Shown in pieces: positions 1 through 7,881 of a stretch of DNA of 39,004 nt (positions within the stretch are counted from its first letter, which is position 1; every line of letters starts with the position of its first letter). The notes below the pieces were generated by a model, which saw only the letters and a list, made by a program, of their open reading frames with translations, was not told where the DNA came from and did not search any database. The position numbers and the translations under genes are program-made. Location of the stretch: positions 1-39,004 of the forward strand of contig JANYIL010000217.1 in NCBI GenBank assembly GCA_025362075.1. Reading direction: 5' to 3'. This stretch comes from Chloracidobacterium sp. (GTDB lineage: Bacteria > Acidobacteriota > Blastocatellia > Pyrinomonadales > Pyrinomonadaceae).

Positions 1-8
1 CTAAAAAG

Positions 9-377
9 GTGGTCAAACCAACAATGAACAAAGTGCAGCGAAGAAACGTTTCCCCCGGCAACTGGGGCGGCAATGGCATCAGGCTTGTTGTCGAAGCCAA
101 TTCGACCGCGATCGAATACGACTGCGCCCATGGCGAAATAACCGGTGTCCTGACGATCGACCAAAACGGTAATTTCGACGCCAAAGGCTTTCACACCCGC
201 GAACGGGGCGGCCCGATCCGCGAAGGCGTCCTCGACAGACGCGACCCCGCCCACTACACCGGCCGGATATCAGGCAATCAAATGACCCTTAAAGTCATGA
301 TGGCGGACACGGGCGATCTGATCGGTGATTTCCAACTTGAACTGGGAAAGAACGTCCGGCTGCATAAGTGCTTATAG
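9..377 (+). CDS. Conserved hypothetical protein, possibly 5'-truncated by the window edge
   Basis: The frame is open to the left edge of the window, so the gene may begin upstream. If it starts here, candidates are the GTG at base 9 or the ATG at base 24, which has an AAGGTGG stretch about 12 bases before it. The product is small and looks like a single beta-rich domain. It has motifs such as NWGGNGI, EYDCAHGEITG, FHTRERGGPIR and a C-terminal RLHKCL. From memory this resembles a family of small conserved proteins of unknown function in acidobacterial genomes, with two conserved cysteines that could pair. No enzyme motif is visible. It converges on lon, with a 64-base gap. The gene looks real; its function is unknown and its start is uncertain. 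Confidence 0.6.
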   Translation: MVKPTMNKVQRRNVSPGNWGGNGIRLVVEANSTAIEYDCAHGEITGVLTIDQNGNFDAKGFHTRERGGPIREGVLDRRDPAHYTGRISGNQMTLKVMMADTGDLIGDFQLELGKNVRLHKCL

Positions 378-441
378 CTCACGCAAGCGGCGAACGGCTG
401 TTCGTAGCCTAATCTTCAGACCCGGGTGGGACACTACCCAA

Positions 442-2904
442 TCATTCAGTTTCTTTAACTTCCTGCATTTGAATGTTATTGACGTCCTGCGTGGCCGCAT
501 CGAATACGTGCGGTGGCGTCGGCGATGGCGATGCGTCGGCTTCGAGGGCGGCGGTAAGGACATCGCTGATAAACTTTGCCGGAATGATCTCAAGGTCTTT
601 TCGCACGTCGTCGGGGATCTCCTCGATGTCCGGCACGTTTCGGTCCGGCATGATTATCCGTCGGATGCCGGCACGGTGGGCAGCGAGTACTTTTTCCTTG
701 ACACCGCCGACGGGAAATACAAGGCCCGAAAGCGTGATCTCGCCGGTCATCGATGTGTCGGAGCGTACCTTGCGGCCAGTAAAGAGCGACGCCATCGCTG
801 ACGCCATGGTCACCCCCGCGCTCGGGCCGTCCTTTGGTATCGAGCCGGCAGGGACGTGGACGTGAATGCCGTTTTGCTTAATGACATCGGGGTCGATGCC
901 AAATTCGGAGGCGTGCGACCACAGATAGCTGCGTGCCGCCTGGGCCGACTCCTTCATCACCTCGCCAAGCTGGCCGGTCAGCGTCAGGCCGCTGCCGCCA
1001 GGCAGCAGAGTTGCTTCGATAAACAGAACTTCCCCGCCCATCTCGGTCCAGGCCATGCCGGTCGCTACACCTGCGGGCAATTCTTTGCGGGCCTCTTCCG
1101 GATAAACTCTCGGCGGCCCGAGATAGCCTTTGACCTCCTCAGCGGAGATCGAGACTTTTTCGGTCAGGCCCTGGGCGACCTTTAGCGCCACCTTTCGGGC
1201 AAGATTGCCAACCGTGCGCTCGAGCTGGCGGACACCGGCCTCGCGGGTATATCTTGAGGTCAAAAGGTTTATCGCGTCATCGGTGATCGCAAGCTGCTCA
1301 TCCGAGAGGCCATTTTCCTTGATCTGACGTGGTATCAGGTATTGCTTGGCGATATTCAGCTTTTCGCGGTCGCTGTAACCGGCAAGCTGGATAATCTCCA
1401 TGCGGTCGCGAAGCGGCATCGGTATCGGTGAGAGCTGGTTGGCGGTCGCGATAAAGAAAACCTTTGACAGGTCAAACGGCAGATCGATGTAATTGTCACG
1501 AAACGTATTGTTTTGCGCCGGATCGAGGATCTCTAGCAAAGCAGCAGACGGGTCGCCGCGAAAATCATTGCCGAGCTTGTCGATCTCATCGAGCATCAGC
1601 ACCGGGTTATTGACCGCCACGCGACGAAGGGCCTGGATAATACGTCCCGGCATTGCTCCGACATATGTCCGGCGATGGCCACGTAATTCCGCTTCGTCAC
1701 GCATACCGCCCAAGGATATTCGGTCAAATTCGCGGCCCAAGGCCCGTGCGATCGACCGCCCAAGCGACGTTTTACCGACTCCCGGAGGGCCGACGAACAG
1801 GATGATCGGGCTCTTGGAATCGGGCCGCAGCTTTACAACCGCAAGGGATTCGAGAATACGTTCTTTAATGTCATCGAGGCCATAATGATCCTCGTCGAGT
1901 ATTTTCCGAGCTTCGTTGAGGTCGAGCTTTTCCTCGCTGGACTTCATCCACGGCAATTCGAGGATATATTCGAGATATGTGCGAATGACGTGGTAATCGG
2001 GTGCGGCCTGGGGCAATTGCTCCATCCGCTTGAGTTCGCGGGTCGCTTCTTTGCGGACATCGTCGGGCAGATCGGCCTTTTCGAGCCGCTCGCGAAGCTG
2101 GTCGGCCTCAGCCTTTTCTCCCGTTTCGTCGTCGCCAAGCTCCTTTTGGATCGCCTTCATCTGTTGGCGCAGCACGTAGTCGCGTTGCGATTTGTCCATC
2201 TCGTGCTGGGCCTCGTTGGCGATCTTAGACCGTATCTGCATGATCTCGAGCTCCCGTGCGAGCGCCGCGTGCGTCAGCGTCAACAATCCGTCGACGGTAC
2301 TCGATTCGAGCATTTTCTGCTCGGTCTCGAAGCCGAGGTCGAGCACCGACGCCATAAAATAGGCGAGCTGCACCGGGTTATCCTGCGACGTGACCGCCAT
2401 CCGGATCTCGGGCGGTACGTTTGGCAGTAACGCGAGGGCCTCCTGGATCATTCCCTGAATATTGCGTTTTAACGCCTCGATCTCTTCGTCGTCAACGCGG
2501 CGAAGCTCGGGCAGTATTTGCACTTTCGCCTTTAGATAGGGCTGTTCGCCGGTCCATTCAACGATCTCAAAGCGGTCCATTCCCTGGACGATAAGCTGCA
2601 TAATGCCCTCGTTTCGCATCATGCGTTTGATGTTGACGATGGTGCCGATCTTAAACAGATCGTCATATTTAGCATCGTCACCCGTGACATTGTCGGAGCG
2701 GGTTGTAACCGTGGCGATGAGCTTTTCCTCGGTCGCAAGAGCAGCTTCGACCGCGCGGGTCGAACGCTCGCGGCCAACCGCAAGCGGCACGACCGTTTCG
2801 GGAAAAAGCGTCGTATTTTGCAGCGGCAAGACCGCTATCTCAAATTCCTGCGGCTTTTTTATCTCAGCAGTTTCAAATGGGTCAATGTTTTCGTTATCAG
2901 CCAT
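442..2904 (-). CDS. lon: ATP-dependent protease Lon (LonA type)
   Basis: Cytoplasmic AAA+ serine protease that degrades misfolded and regulatory proteins. At 820 residues it has the full LonA layout: N-terminal substrate-binding LAN domain (about 20-215), coiled linker (about 220-300), AAA+ module with Walker A GPPGVGKT (372-379) and Walker B VLMLDEID (near 435-442), and a C-terminal protease domain. The catalytic dyad is visible: Ser695 in PKDGPSAG and Lys738 in GGVKEK, 43 residues apart as in E. coli Lon. A low-complexity tail rich in Ser and Pro follows. The ATG has an AAAGGA Shine-Dalgarno sequence 4 bases upstream. A BIME-like repeat separates it from hsp20 upstream on the same strand, so the two stress genes may be co-transcribed. 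Family assignment is essentially certain. Confidence 0.98.
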   Translation of the reverse strand: MADNENIDPFETAEIKKPQEFEIAVLPLQNTTLFPETVVPLAVGRERSTRAVEAALATEEKLIATVTTRSDNVTGDDAKYDDLFKIGTIVNIKRMMRNEGIMQLIVQGMDRFEIVEWTGEQPYLKAKVQILPELRRVDDEEIEALKRNIQGMIQEALALLPNVPPEIRMAVTSQDNPVQLAYFMASVLDLGFETEQKMLESSTVDGLLTLTHAALARELEIMQIRSKIANEAQHEMDKSQRDYVLRQQMKAIQKELGDDETGEKAEADQLRERLEKADLPDDVRKEATRELKRMEQLPQAAPDYHVIRTYLEYILELPWMKSSEEKLDLNEARKILDEDHYGLDDIKERILESLAVVKLRPDSKSPIILFVGPPGVGKTSLGRSIARALGREFDRISLGGMRDEAELRGHRRTYVGAMPGRIIQALRRVAVNNPVLMLDEIDKLGNDFRGDPSAALLEILDPAQNNTFRDNYIDLPFDLSKVFFIATANQLSPIPMPLRDRMEIIQLAGYSDREKLNIAKQYLIPRQIKENGLSDEQLAITDDAINLLTSRYTREAGVRQLERTVGNLARKVALKVAQGLTEKVSISAEEVKGYLGPPRVYPEEARKELPAGVATGMAWTEMGGEVLFIEATLLPGGSGLTLTGQLGEVMKESAQAARSYLWSHASEFGIDPDVIKQNGIHVHVPAGSIPKDGPSAGVTMASAMASLFTGRKVRSDTSMTGEITLSGLVFPVGGVKEKVLAAHRAGIRRIIMPDRNVPDIEEIPDDVRKDLEIIPAKFISDVLTAALEADASPSPTPPHVFDAATQDVNNIQMQEVKETE

Positions 2905-2914
2905 AAAATCCTTT

Positions 2915-3009
2915 GTACGACAGACTGCCGAGTCTGTCGGTTAAGTCGAACGTCCATTCAACTTGATTGCATACTTACGTTGATGAACAGGCTCGGCAGC
3001 CTGTTCTAC
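2915..3009. repeat. BIME-like element, copy A (95 bp, two hairpins)
   Basis: Two perfect 9-bp stems sit at the ends: CGACAGACT-GCCG-AGTCTGTCG (2918-2939) and GAACAGGCT-CGGC-AGCCTGTTC (2985-3006). Read outside-in, each hairpin is preceded by a tetranucleotide, GTAC on the left and GTAG on the right (minus strand). Copies B (9468-9562) and C (11321-11413) have the same design. The right GTAG supplies the hsp20 stop codon; the left hairpin ends 3 bases before the lon Shine-Dalgarno sequence. This resembles REP/BIME elements mobilised by RAYT proteins, but no RAYT gene is in the window. Confidence 0.85.
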
Positions 3010-3365
3010 ACTGCTTTCCGCAAAGTGATAATCAGCAGGCCATTCTCAAACATGTGCTCGATCGACGCACCTTCGAGTGGCGCGGGAAACCGCAGCGTTT
3101 TCTCAAAACTGCTGTACGTTATCTCCATCTGCTGATACGAAATGCCGCTGGCGCACGACCGGTCCTTGCGGCTGCCCGCGATGTAAAGCGCATTACCCTG
3201 GATTTCGATCACGATTTCCTCGGCCGAAACGCCGGCTAGCTCGACCTTGACGACCCAGCCGTCCGGCGTCTGATACACATCCGCCGCCGGATACCACAAG
3301 CGGCCGGAAACTGGGGTTTTCGACGAGCCGATGAATTGAAAATTACGATTGGTGGATTTGGCCAT
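3006..3365 (-). CDS. Hsp20/alpha-crystallin family small heat shock protein
   Basis: ATP-independent holdase chaperone that binds unfolding proteins in the cytoplasm. The 119-residue product carries an alpha-crystallin domain over most of its length: PAADVYQTPDGWVVKVELAG at the start of the domain, VSAEEIVIEIQGNALYIAG in the middle, and a C-terminal FENGLLIITLRK that matches the conserved (A/N)GxLxIxxPK-like end. The listed ORF could begin 18 codons earlier, but that part is translated from a palindromic repeat, so the ATG at 3365 (MAKSTNRN) is preferred; it has no clear Shine-Dalgarno sequence. The stop codon TAG lies inside the BIME-like repeat. lon follows on the same strand, which fits a protein-quality-control pair. 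Confidence 0.93.
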   Translation of the reverse strand: MAKSTNRNFQFIGSSKTPVSGRLWYPAADVYQTPDGWVVKVELAGVSAEEIVIEIQGNALYIAGSRKDRSCASGISYQQMEITYSSFEKTLRFPAPLEGASIEHMFENGLLIITLRKAV

Positions 3366-3371
3366 TTTCGG

Positions 3372-3433
3372 GTGACGGGTAACAAGTGACTGGTAACAAG
3401 ATTCGATCTTTCCTGTCACCCGTCACCTGTAAC
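3372..3433. repeat. Heptamer-stutter hairpin (GTGACGG type)
   Basis: The left arm is four tandem heptamers, GTGACGG GTAACAA GTGACTG GTAACAA (3372-3399). The right arm, read on the minus strand, is GTTACAG GTGACGG GTGACAG (3433-3413). The arms are inverted relative to each other and can fold together. The outermost base is the last base of the CBS-protein stop codon. The hsp20 start lies directly beyond the other arm. Confidence 0.75.
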
Positions 3434-3900
3434 TAATTCTTACTCCAAAACGAACTTCCGCTTGAAATCTCTTCAAGAGTCTCGGCGATCTCACGTTCGT
3501 CTTCCATTTCAAGGGCGACATCTGCCATCGCGATGATGCCGGCGAGTTCGCCTGACGAACCGACGACCGGAATACGACGGATCTGTTTGTCGCCCATCAG
3601 GCGGATCGCTTCGAAAGCAAAATCGTCCCGCGTGACAGTAAAAAGCTCGGTCGTCATCGCCTCACCGACAGATGTGTCAATTCCTTTGCCCTCGGCGATC
3701 ACGCGAATAACGATGTCGCGGTCAGTTACGATACCGATCAGCTTGACGCCGTCAACGACCGGCACGGCACCCATATCGCCGTCGCGCATCAAGGCCGCGA
3801 CCTCGCTAAGTGACATATCGCGCGTCGCCGTCCGCACGTTTTTCGTCATTATTTCGCTGCACCGCATGCGTGAGATCGCGGATGATTCGGCTTCGGTCAT
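3433..3900 (-). CDS. CBS domain pair protein
   Basis: A 155-residue stand-alone protein made of two CBS motifs (about residues 15-70 and 80-135). Such Bateman modules bind adenine nucleotides and regulate partner proteins. Visible CBS features are the MTKNVRTATRDMSLSEVAALM start of the first motif, GAVPVVDGVKLIGIVTDRDI, the second-motif MTTELFTVTRDDFAFEAIRLM, and RRIPVVGSSGELAGIIAMADV. The ORF track begins 17 codons earlier, but the ATG at 3900 is preceded by AAAAGGAG at good spacing, so that start is used. It lies between nadA and hsp20 on the same strand with a repeat on each side; the partner protein is not evident. The stop codon TAG abuts the heptamer repeat. Confidence 0.9.
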   Translation of the reverse strand: MTEAESSAISRMRCSEIMTKNVRTATRDMSLSEVAALMRDGDMGAVPVVDGVKLIGIVTDRDIVIRVIAEGKGIDTSVGEAMTTELFTVTRDDFAFEAIRLMGDKQIRRIPVVGSSGELAGIIAMADVALEMEDEREIAETLEEISSGSSFWSKN

Positions 3901-3963
3901 CGTAAGTATTCTCCTTTTAATTATTTTGTTTGACCTGAGTGAATAATGCAAGGAAAGAGTTTT

Positions 3964-4019
3964 GCCACGAATTACACGAATAGCACGAATAAAGCCTCTT
4001 CATTCGTGCTATTCGTGGC
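3964..4019. repeat. Nonamer-stutter hairpin (CACGAAT type)
   Basis: The left arm is three tandem 9-mers, GCCACGAAT TACACGAAT AGCACGAAT (3964-3990). The right arm read on the minus strand is GCCACGAAT AGCACGAAT (4019-4002), so one unit was lost or gained. The outermost G is the last base of the nadA stop codon TAG. It fills the gap between nadA and the CBS gene and could act as a terminator-like hairpin, although it has no U-tract of the usual kind. Confidence 0.8.
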
Positions 4020-5131
4020 TAATTTCTTTTTTCTGTAAGCGAGATCATCCGGTCAAGGGCAACGCCCGCGAAGTGCTTAGTTTCGTCATCTACCACTATC
4101 TCGTTGACGACGTTCCCGTCGATGAGATTTTCCATCGCCCACGCCAGGTTTTGCGGGGCGATGCGGTACATAGTCGCGCACATGCAGAGGTCGGGGGCGA
4201 GGAGACGAATTTCCTTATCGGGAAAGCGTGTCTGTAGGCGGTTGACGAGATTTACTTCGGTTCCTATCGCCCATTTTGATCCGACAGGCGAATTTTCGAC
4301 GGTTTTGATAATGAACGATGTCGAGCCGTCGAGATCGCTCAATTCTACAACCTCGCGGATACATTCGGGATGGACGAGTACCTGCACGCCGGGTAACTCT
4401 TCTCTAATTTTATCGACATGCCACGGCTTAAAGCGTCCGTGGACCGAGCAGTGGCCGCGCCAGAGAATTAATTTTGCTTCGCGAAGCTGCTCCTCGGTAT
4501 TGCCGCCCAATTCCTCGTGCGGATTCCACAGCACCATCTTGTCGAGCGGGATGCCAAATTTCGCACCGGTGTTTCGCCCAAGATGCTGATCGGGAAAGAA
4601 AAACATCTTGTCGAACTCTTTCAGGTAGATGTCGAAGAGCGGAATGGCGTTCGACGACGTACACACGACACCCTCGTTCCGGCCACAAAACGCCTTGATC
4701 TGCGCCGTCGAGTTCATATAGGTGATCGGCGCGACCTTTTTGTCCAAAACACCGATCTCGCCTAGCTGCTCCCACGCATCCTCGACCTGATCGATAGTCG
4801 CCATGTCGGCCATCGAGCACCCGGCACCGAGGTCGGGCAGGATTACGTGTTGATGATCTTTCCCAAGAATATCAGCCGATTCGGCCATGAAATGAACGCC
4901 GCAAAAGACGATATATTCAGCCTCGGTCTGCGACGCCATTACCGAAAGCTGGTAGCTGTCGCCCGTCAGATCGGCGTGACGGATGACATCGTCTCGTTGG
5001 TAATGATGGCCGAGAATAACGACCCTTTTACCCAATTCCTCACGCGCTGCCTCGATCCGCGCGTGAACCTCTTCATCAGGCATGATGAGATAATCTTCCA
5101 GAAGCTGAGGTGTTTCGAGTGTTATGGACAT
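4019..5131 (-). CDS. nadA: Quinolinate synthase NadA
   Basis: Condenses iminoaspartate with dihydroxyacetone phosphate to quinolinate in de novo NAD synthesis, using a [4Fe-4S] cluster in the cytoplasm. The 370-residue length fits the family. Recognisable parts are VILGHHYQRDDV near residue 40, YIVFCGVHFMAESA with the first cluster cysteine (about 77), VHPECIREV with the second, and DLCMCATMYRI near the C-terminus with the third. The ORF track begins with a TTG four codons earlier; the ATG at 5131 has GGAG six bases upstream and is the better start. nadB and nadC are not in the window, so the pathway genes are not clustered here. The stop codon TAG is formed at the edge of a nonamer repeat. 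Confidence 0.97.
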   Translation of the reverse strand: MSITLETPQLLEDYLIMPDEEVHARIEAAREELGKRVVILGHHYQRDDVIRHADLTGDSYQLSVMASQTEAEYIVFCGVHFMAESADILGKDHQHVILPDLGAGCSMADMATIDQVEDAWEQLGEIGVLDKKVAPITYMNSTAQIKAFCGRNEGVVCTSSNAIPLFDIYLKEFDKMFFFPDQHLGRNTGAKFGIPLDKMVLWNPHEELGGNTEEQLREAKLILWRGHCSVHGRFKPWHVDKIREELPGVQVLVHPECIREVVELSDLDGSTSFIIKTVENSPVGSKWAIGTEVNLVNRLQTRFPDKEIRLLAPDLCMCATMYRIAPQNLAWAMENLIDGNVVNEIVVDDETKHFAGVALDRMISLTEKRN

Positions 5132-5191
5132 CACATTCTCCAAAAGAAAATGATGTCATTCGGGACAAGTTTTGGCAAGTAAATGAGGCTT

Positions 5192-6274
5192 TTACGACAC
5201 AACGCCGAAGATCTTTTCAACCAGGAGTACCACAAAATACGAGCCTGCGGCGATTGCGGCGGCGGCGGGGATGGTCAGCACCCAGGCCCAGACGATGCGG
5301 CCGGCGACGCCCCATTTTACTGCGGAAAAGCGTTTGGCGGAGCCAACACCGACGATCGAACCGGTGATTGTATGCGTCGTTGAAACGGGAATTCCAAACG
5401 CGGTCGCGCCAAAGAGCGTGATCGCCCCGGCCGTTTCGGCGCAGAAACCGCCGACCGGTTGGAGTTTGACGATCTTTGTGCCCATTGTTTTGACTATGCG
5501 CCATCCGCCTGAGAGCGTGCCCAGGGCGATTGCTCCACATGCAGCGACCTCAACCCAGAGCGGGATGTCGGGCAATTTATTGCCGGGAGCCATTTGGAGA
5601 AAACCGCCGGATACAAGCACGATCGTGATGATGCCCATCGTCTTTTGAGCGTCGTTTCCGCCATGCCCCAGAGAATATGCAGCCGCCGAAAAGAGTTGGC
5701 CGATGCGGAAAATGCGGTCAACGCGGTTGACCCGCACACGGTGAAAGATCCAATACACTGAAACCATCAGTATAAAACCAAGGAGCATCCCTATCAACGG
5801 CGACAGCACGATGAACGTGATCGTTTTGATCCAACCGGCAGCCTTTAGCACGGTTTCTACTCCACCTATACCGGAATTCGACCAAATGTAAGCGGTAATA
5901 GCAGCTCCGGCGTATGCCCCTACCAGAGCGTGTGAACTTGATGTCGGCAGCCCGAGCCACCAGGTGATAAGATTCCATATAATGGCGCCGATCACCGCTG
6001 CAAGCAGGACGTAAAGCCGTTCTTCTACACGGATAGCGTCAATATTTATCATATCGCCTCCGACAGTTTTAGCAACAGCGGTCCCGAAAACAACTACGGC
6101 GAAAAAATTGAAAAACGCGGCCATCGCGACTGCGACGCCAGGCGAGAGAACGCGTGTGGCAACGACCGTCGCTATCGAATTTGCGGCATCGTGAAAGCCG
6201 TTGACGTAATCAAAGGCAAGGGCCACCGCGATAATGACAATTACCAGGGCTAATGAAGCAGTTTGTTGATCCAT
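5192..6274 (-). CDS. pit: Low-affinity inorganic phosphate transporter, PiT family
   Basis: Inner-membrane phosphate permease driven by an ion gradient. The 360-residue protein is strongly hydrophobic with about ten membrane segments. It has the duplicated PiT signature: FDYVNGFHDAANSIATVVAT near the N-terminus and FGIPVSTTHTITGSIVGVG near residue 300. It is the third gene of a minus-strand block after phoU and the DUF47 gene, the classic Pit accessory arrangement. A heptamer hairpin fills the 78-base gap before it, and no Shine-Dalgarno sequence is visible ahead of the ATG at 6274. nadA follows downstream after 60 bases and may have its own signals. Confidence 0.95.
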   Translation of the reverse strand: MDQQTASLALVIVIIAVALAFDYVNGFHDAANSIATVVATRVLSPGVAVAMAAFFNFFAVVVFGTAVAKTVGGDMINIDAIRVEERLYVLLAAVIGAIIWNLITWWLGLPTSSSHALVGAYAGAAITAYIWSNSGIGGVETVLKAAGWIKTITFIVLSPLIGMLLGFILMVSVYWIFHRVRVNRVDRIFRIGQLFSAAAYSLGHGGNDAQKTMGIITIVLVSGGFLQMAPGNKLPDIPLWVEVAACGAIALGTLSGGWRIVKTMGTKIVKLQPVGGFCAETAGAITLFGATAFGIPVSTTHTITGSIVGVGSAKRFSAVKWGVAGRIVWAWVLTIPAAAAIAAGSYFVVLLVEKIFGVVS

Positions 6275-6281
6275 ATGGTCG

Positions 6282-6347
6282 GTCAGTTGTCAGTGGTCAG
6301 TTGCCGGTTGTCAGTTCCAAAGCCCATTCTGACAACTGACAACCGAC
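6282..6347. repeat. Heptamer-stutter hairpin (GTCAGTT type)
   Basis: The left arm is five exact-register heptamers: GTCAGTT GTCAGTG GTCAGTT GCCGGTT GTCAGTT (6282-6316). The right arm on the minus strand is GTCGGTT GTCAGTT GTCAGAA (6347-6327). It occupies nearly the whole gap between the DUF47 gene and pit and replaces the expected ribosome-binding region of pit. Confidence 0.8.
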
Positions 6348-6352
6348 ACCTA

Positions 6353-6973
6353 TTAATTATGTTTTAGAACGATGGATTCGATGATATTACCGACATACTC
6401 GCACTTGTCGGTCGCGTTCTCGAGCATGTCATAAAGCTCCTTGTATTTAATGAGCCTTACGGCGTCGGGTGAATTCTTAAATAACTCTGCCATTGCCCGG
6501 AAATAAATGTCGTCGGCATCATTTTCGAGCCGCTGGATGTTTAGCAGATGCTGCTCCATTCCCTTTGCGACTTTAAGGAACGAAACAGCTCCGTTGATCT
6601 CGCCCGCGAGCTTTTGAATTATAGCTCCGAGCTGTTGTGCATGCGGGTCGTTACCGTGGATGTCATACATTACGATCGATCGGGCCGAGGCATCGATGTA
6701 ATCGCAAACGTCGTCCAGGGCCATTGCCAGCGTATAAATATCCTCGCGGTCAAATGGCGTAATGAACGATTTATTGAGCTTGGTGGTCACGCTGTGCGCG
6801 AGTTCGTCACACTCGTGCTCAACGCTCTTGATACGTTTCGAGAACGAGTCAAACTCCTCGTCGGATGCCTTAAGCATATCGACCAGAATGTCCGCCGCTT
6901 CCTGAATTTTCTTCGACATTTGCGAGAACAATTCAAAATATTGATCTTCTTTCGGCAAAAAGCTAAAAGCCAT
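6353..6973 (-). CDS. DUF47 family protein, putative Pit accessory (PhoU-like)
   Basis: A 206-residue all-helical protein of the DUF47 family, which shares the PhoU fold and is usually encoded beside pit. It probably regulates or couples to the Pit permease at the inner face of the membrane. Visible family features are the N-terminal FLPKEDQYFELFSQMSK, the heptad-rich KRIKSVEHECDELAHSVT with acidic residues for metal binding, FITPFDREDIYTLAMALDDV, and DKCEYVGNIIESIVLKH at the end. A GGGAG Shine-Dalgarno sequence precedes the ATG. It sits between phoU and pit on the same strand; its stop codon is followed directly by the heptamer hairpin. Confidence 0.92.
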   Translation of the reverse strand: MAFSFLPKEDQYFELFSQMSKKIQEAADILVDMLKASDEEFDSFSKRIKSVEHECDELAHSVTTKLNKSFITPFDREDIYTLAMALDDVCDYIDASARSIVMYDIHGNDPHAQQLGAIIQKLAGEINGAVSFLKVAKGMEQHLLNIQRLENDADDIYFRAMAELFKNSPDAVRLIKYKELYDMLENATDKCEYVGNIIESIVLKHN

Positions 6974-7056
6974 TCGATGTATCTCCCGATCTATTTTTTA
7001 CTAAGAAATCAAATCATAAACGAGCGCCGAAGTTATTGTCGAACAAGCGCGCACCT

Positions 7057-7791
7057 TTAACTTTGCGGGCTGTGCTTGATAAAGACAGCCTCTCGCAGAT
7101 ATACGTTCAATTCGCAAATATCTTTTACATAATCGCCGATCCGTTCGATGTGCTTTGCAACGAACATCAGCCGTGCCGTTCCGGCCGATGATTCCGGGTG
7201 TCTGGACATATTTGCGAGCAGCCCGTCGAAGACGCGGCCGTAGCACGCATCCAACTCGCGGTCGCGGCTGATGATCTCGCGCGATTTGTCCGCGTCCTCG
7301 GACGTGAAGGCGTTTAACGCCTCGCCTAACATATCCGCCGCGATGTCGGCCATCATCGAAAAATCAACATAGCTGTCTATCTGCGGCTCATTGTTGAGAA
7401 TGATCGCTGCCGCGGCAATGCTCGACGCGTGATCGGCGATGCGTTCGAGTATTGGCGTAATTTTGGCGACTGACACGACAAGCCGCAGGTCGTGTTCCGT
7501 CGGCTGCTGCGACGCGAGTATCTCGATGCTGAGCTGATCGATCTCCAACTCCATCTGGTCGATCTGCTCGTCGTTTTCGCAAACGCTTAACGCCAATTCG
7601 CTGTTGCGTTCCGTCAGCGAACGCAGGCCCCGGTGGACGGCCTCCTCAGTCTTGCCGCCGAGCAATAAGATTTTGTCCCTTAACAGGTCAAGTTGTGAAT
7701 TTGCTATGCGTCGTTCCATTTTGTCATCGGCGAATGTGCCGAAATGTCCCCGAGCAGGATCGAACGTGATCGATTGCGGTCGCTGATTCAT
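7057..7791 (-). CDS. phoU: Phosphate signalling protein PhoU
   Basis: Cytoplasmic negative regulator of the phosphate two-component system and of phosphate uptake. The 244-residue protein shows two repeats of the PhoU three-helix bundle: LDLLRDKILLLGGKTEEAVHR begins the first, with NDEQIDQMELEIDQLSIEIL carrying the acidic metal-binding motif; the second contains SRDRELDACYGRVFDGLL and ends with AKHIERIGDYVKDICELNV. About 27 residues precede the usual family start. Unlike enteric PhoU it is not next to pstSCAB but heads a phoU-DUF47-pit block. The upstream intergenic region contains direct repeats with 11-bp spacing that resemble PhoB/PhoP boxes (listed separately). Confidence 0.94.
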   Translation of the reverse strand: MNQRPQSITFDPARGHFGTFADDKMERRIANSQLDLLRDKILLLGGKTEEAVHRGLRSLTERNSELALSVCENDEQIDQMELEIDQLSIEILASQQPTEHDLRLVVSVAKITPILERIADHASSIAAAAIILNNEPQIDSYVDFSMMADIAADMLGEALNAFTSEDADKSREIISRDRELDACYGRVFDGLLANMSRHPESSAGTARLMFVAKHIERIGDYVKDICELNVYLREAVFIKHSPQS

Positions 7792-7805
7792 AAATGACTC
7801 GCACG

Positions 7806-7850
7806 ATTATAGTTCAGAGCGGATGTCCGGCAGGTTACATAATACTTAAC
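7806..7850 (-). promoter_or_regulatory. Candidate phoU promoter with Pho-box-like half-sites
   Basis: On the minus strand a perfect TATAAT lies at 7811-7806, but no good -35 hexamer is found 17 bases upstream. TTACA (7835-7839) and TTAAC (7846-7850) are exactly 11 bp apart, the spacing expected of PhoB/PhoP half-sites, and could replace the -35 element. They lie about one helical turn farther from the -10 than in E. coli. Suggestive only. Confidence 0.35.
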
Positions 7851-7881
7851 TTTTAAGTAGTACTCTTTTTTTAGGTGGGTT

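Noticed and set aside
421-438. GGGACACTACCC near the lon 3' end as a second MITE copy
   Set aside because: Only 11 bp are shared with the end of the 199-bp element; could be chance, so it is mentioned only as a possible remnant.
325-801. 158-codon ORF on the plus strand
   Set aside because: Antisense to the lon gene for most of its length; lon has all family motifs and this ORF has none.
3366-3419. Upstream extension of hsp20 (18 codons)
   Set aside because: Translated from the heptamer repeat; the ATG at 3365 gives a normal family N-terminus.
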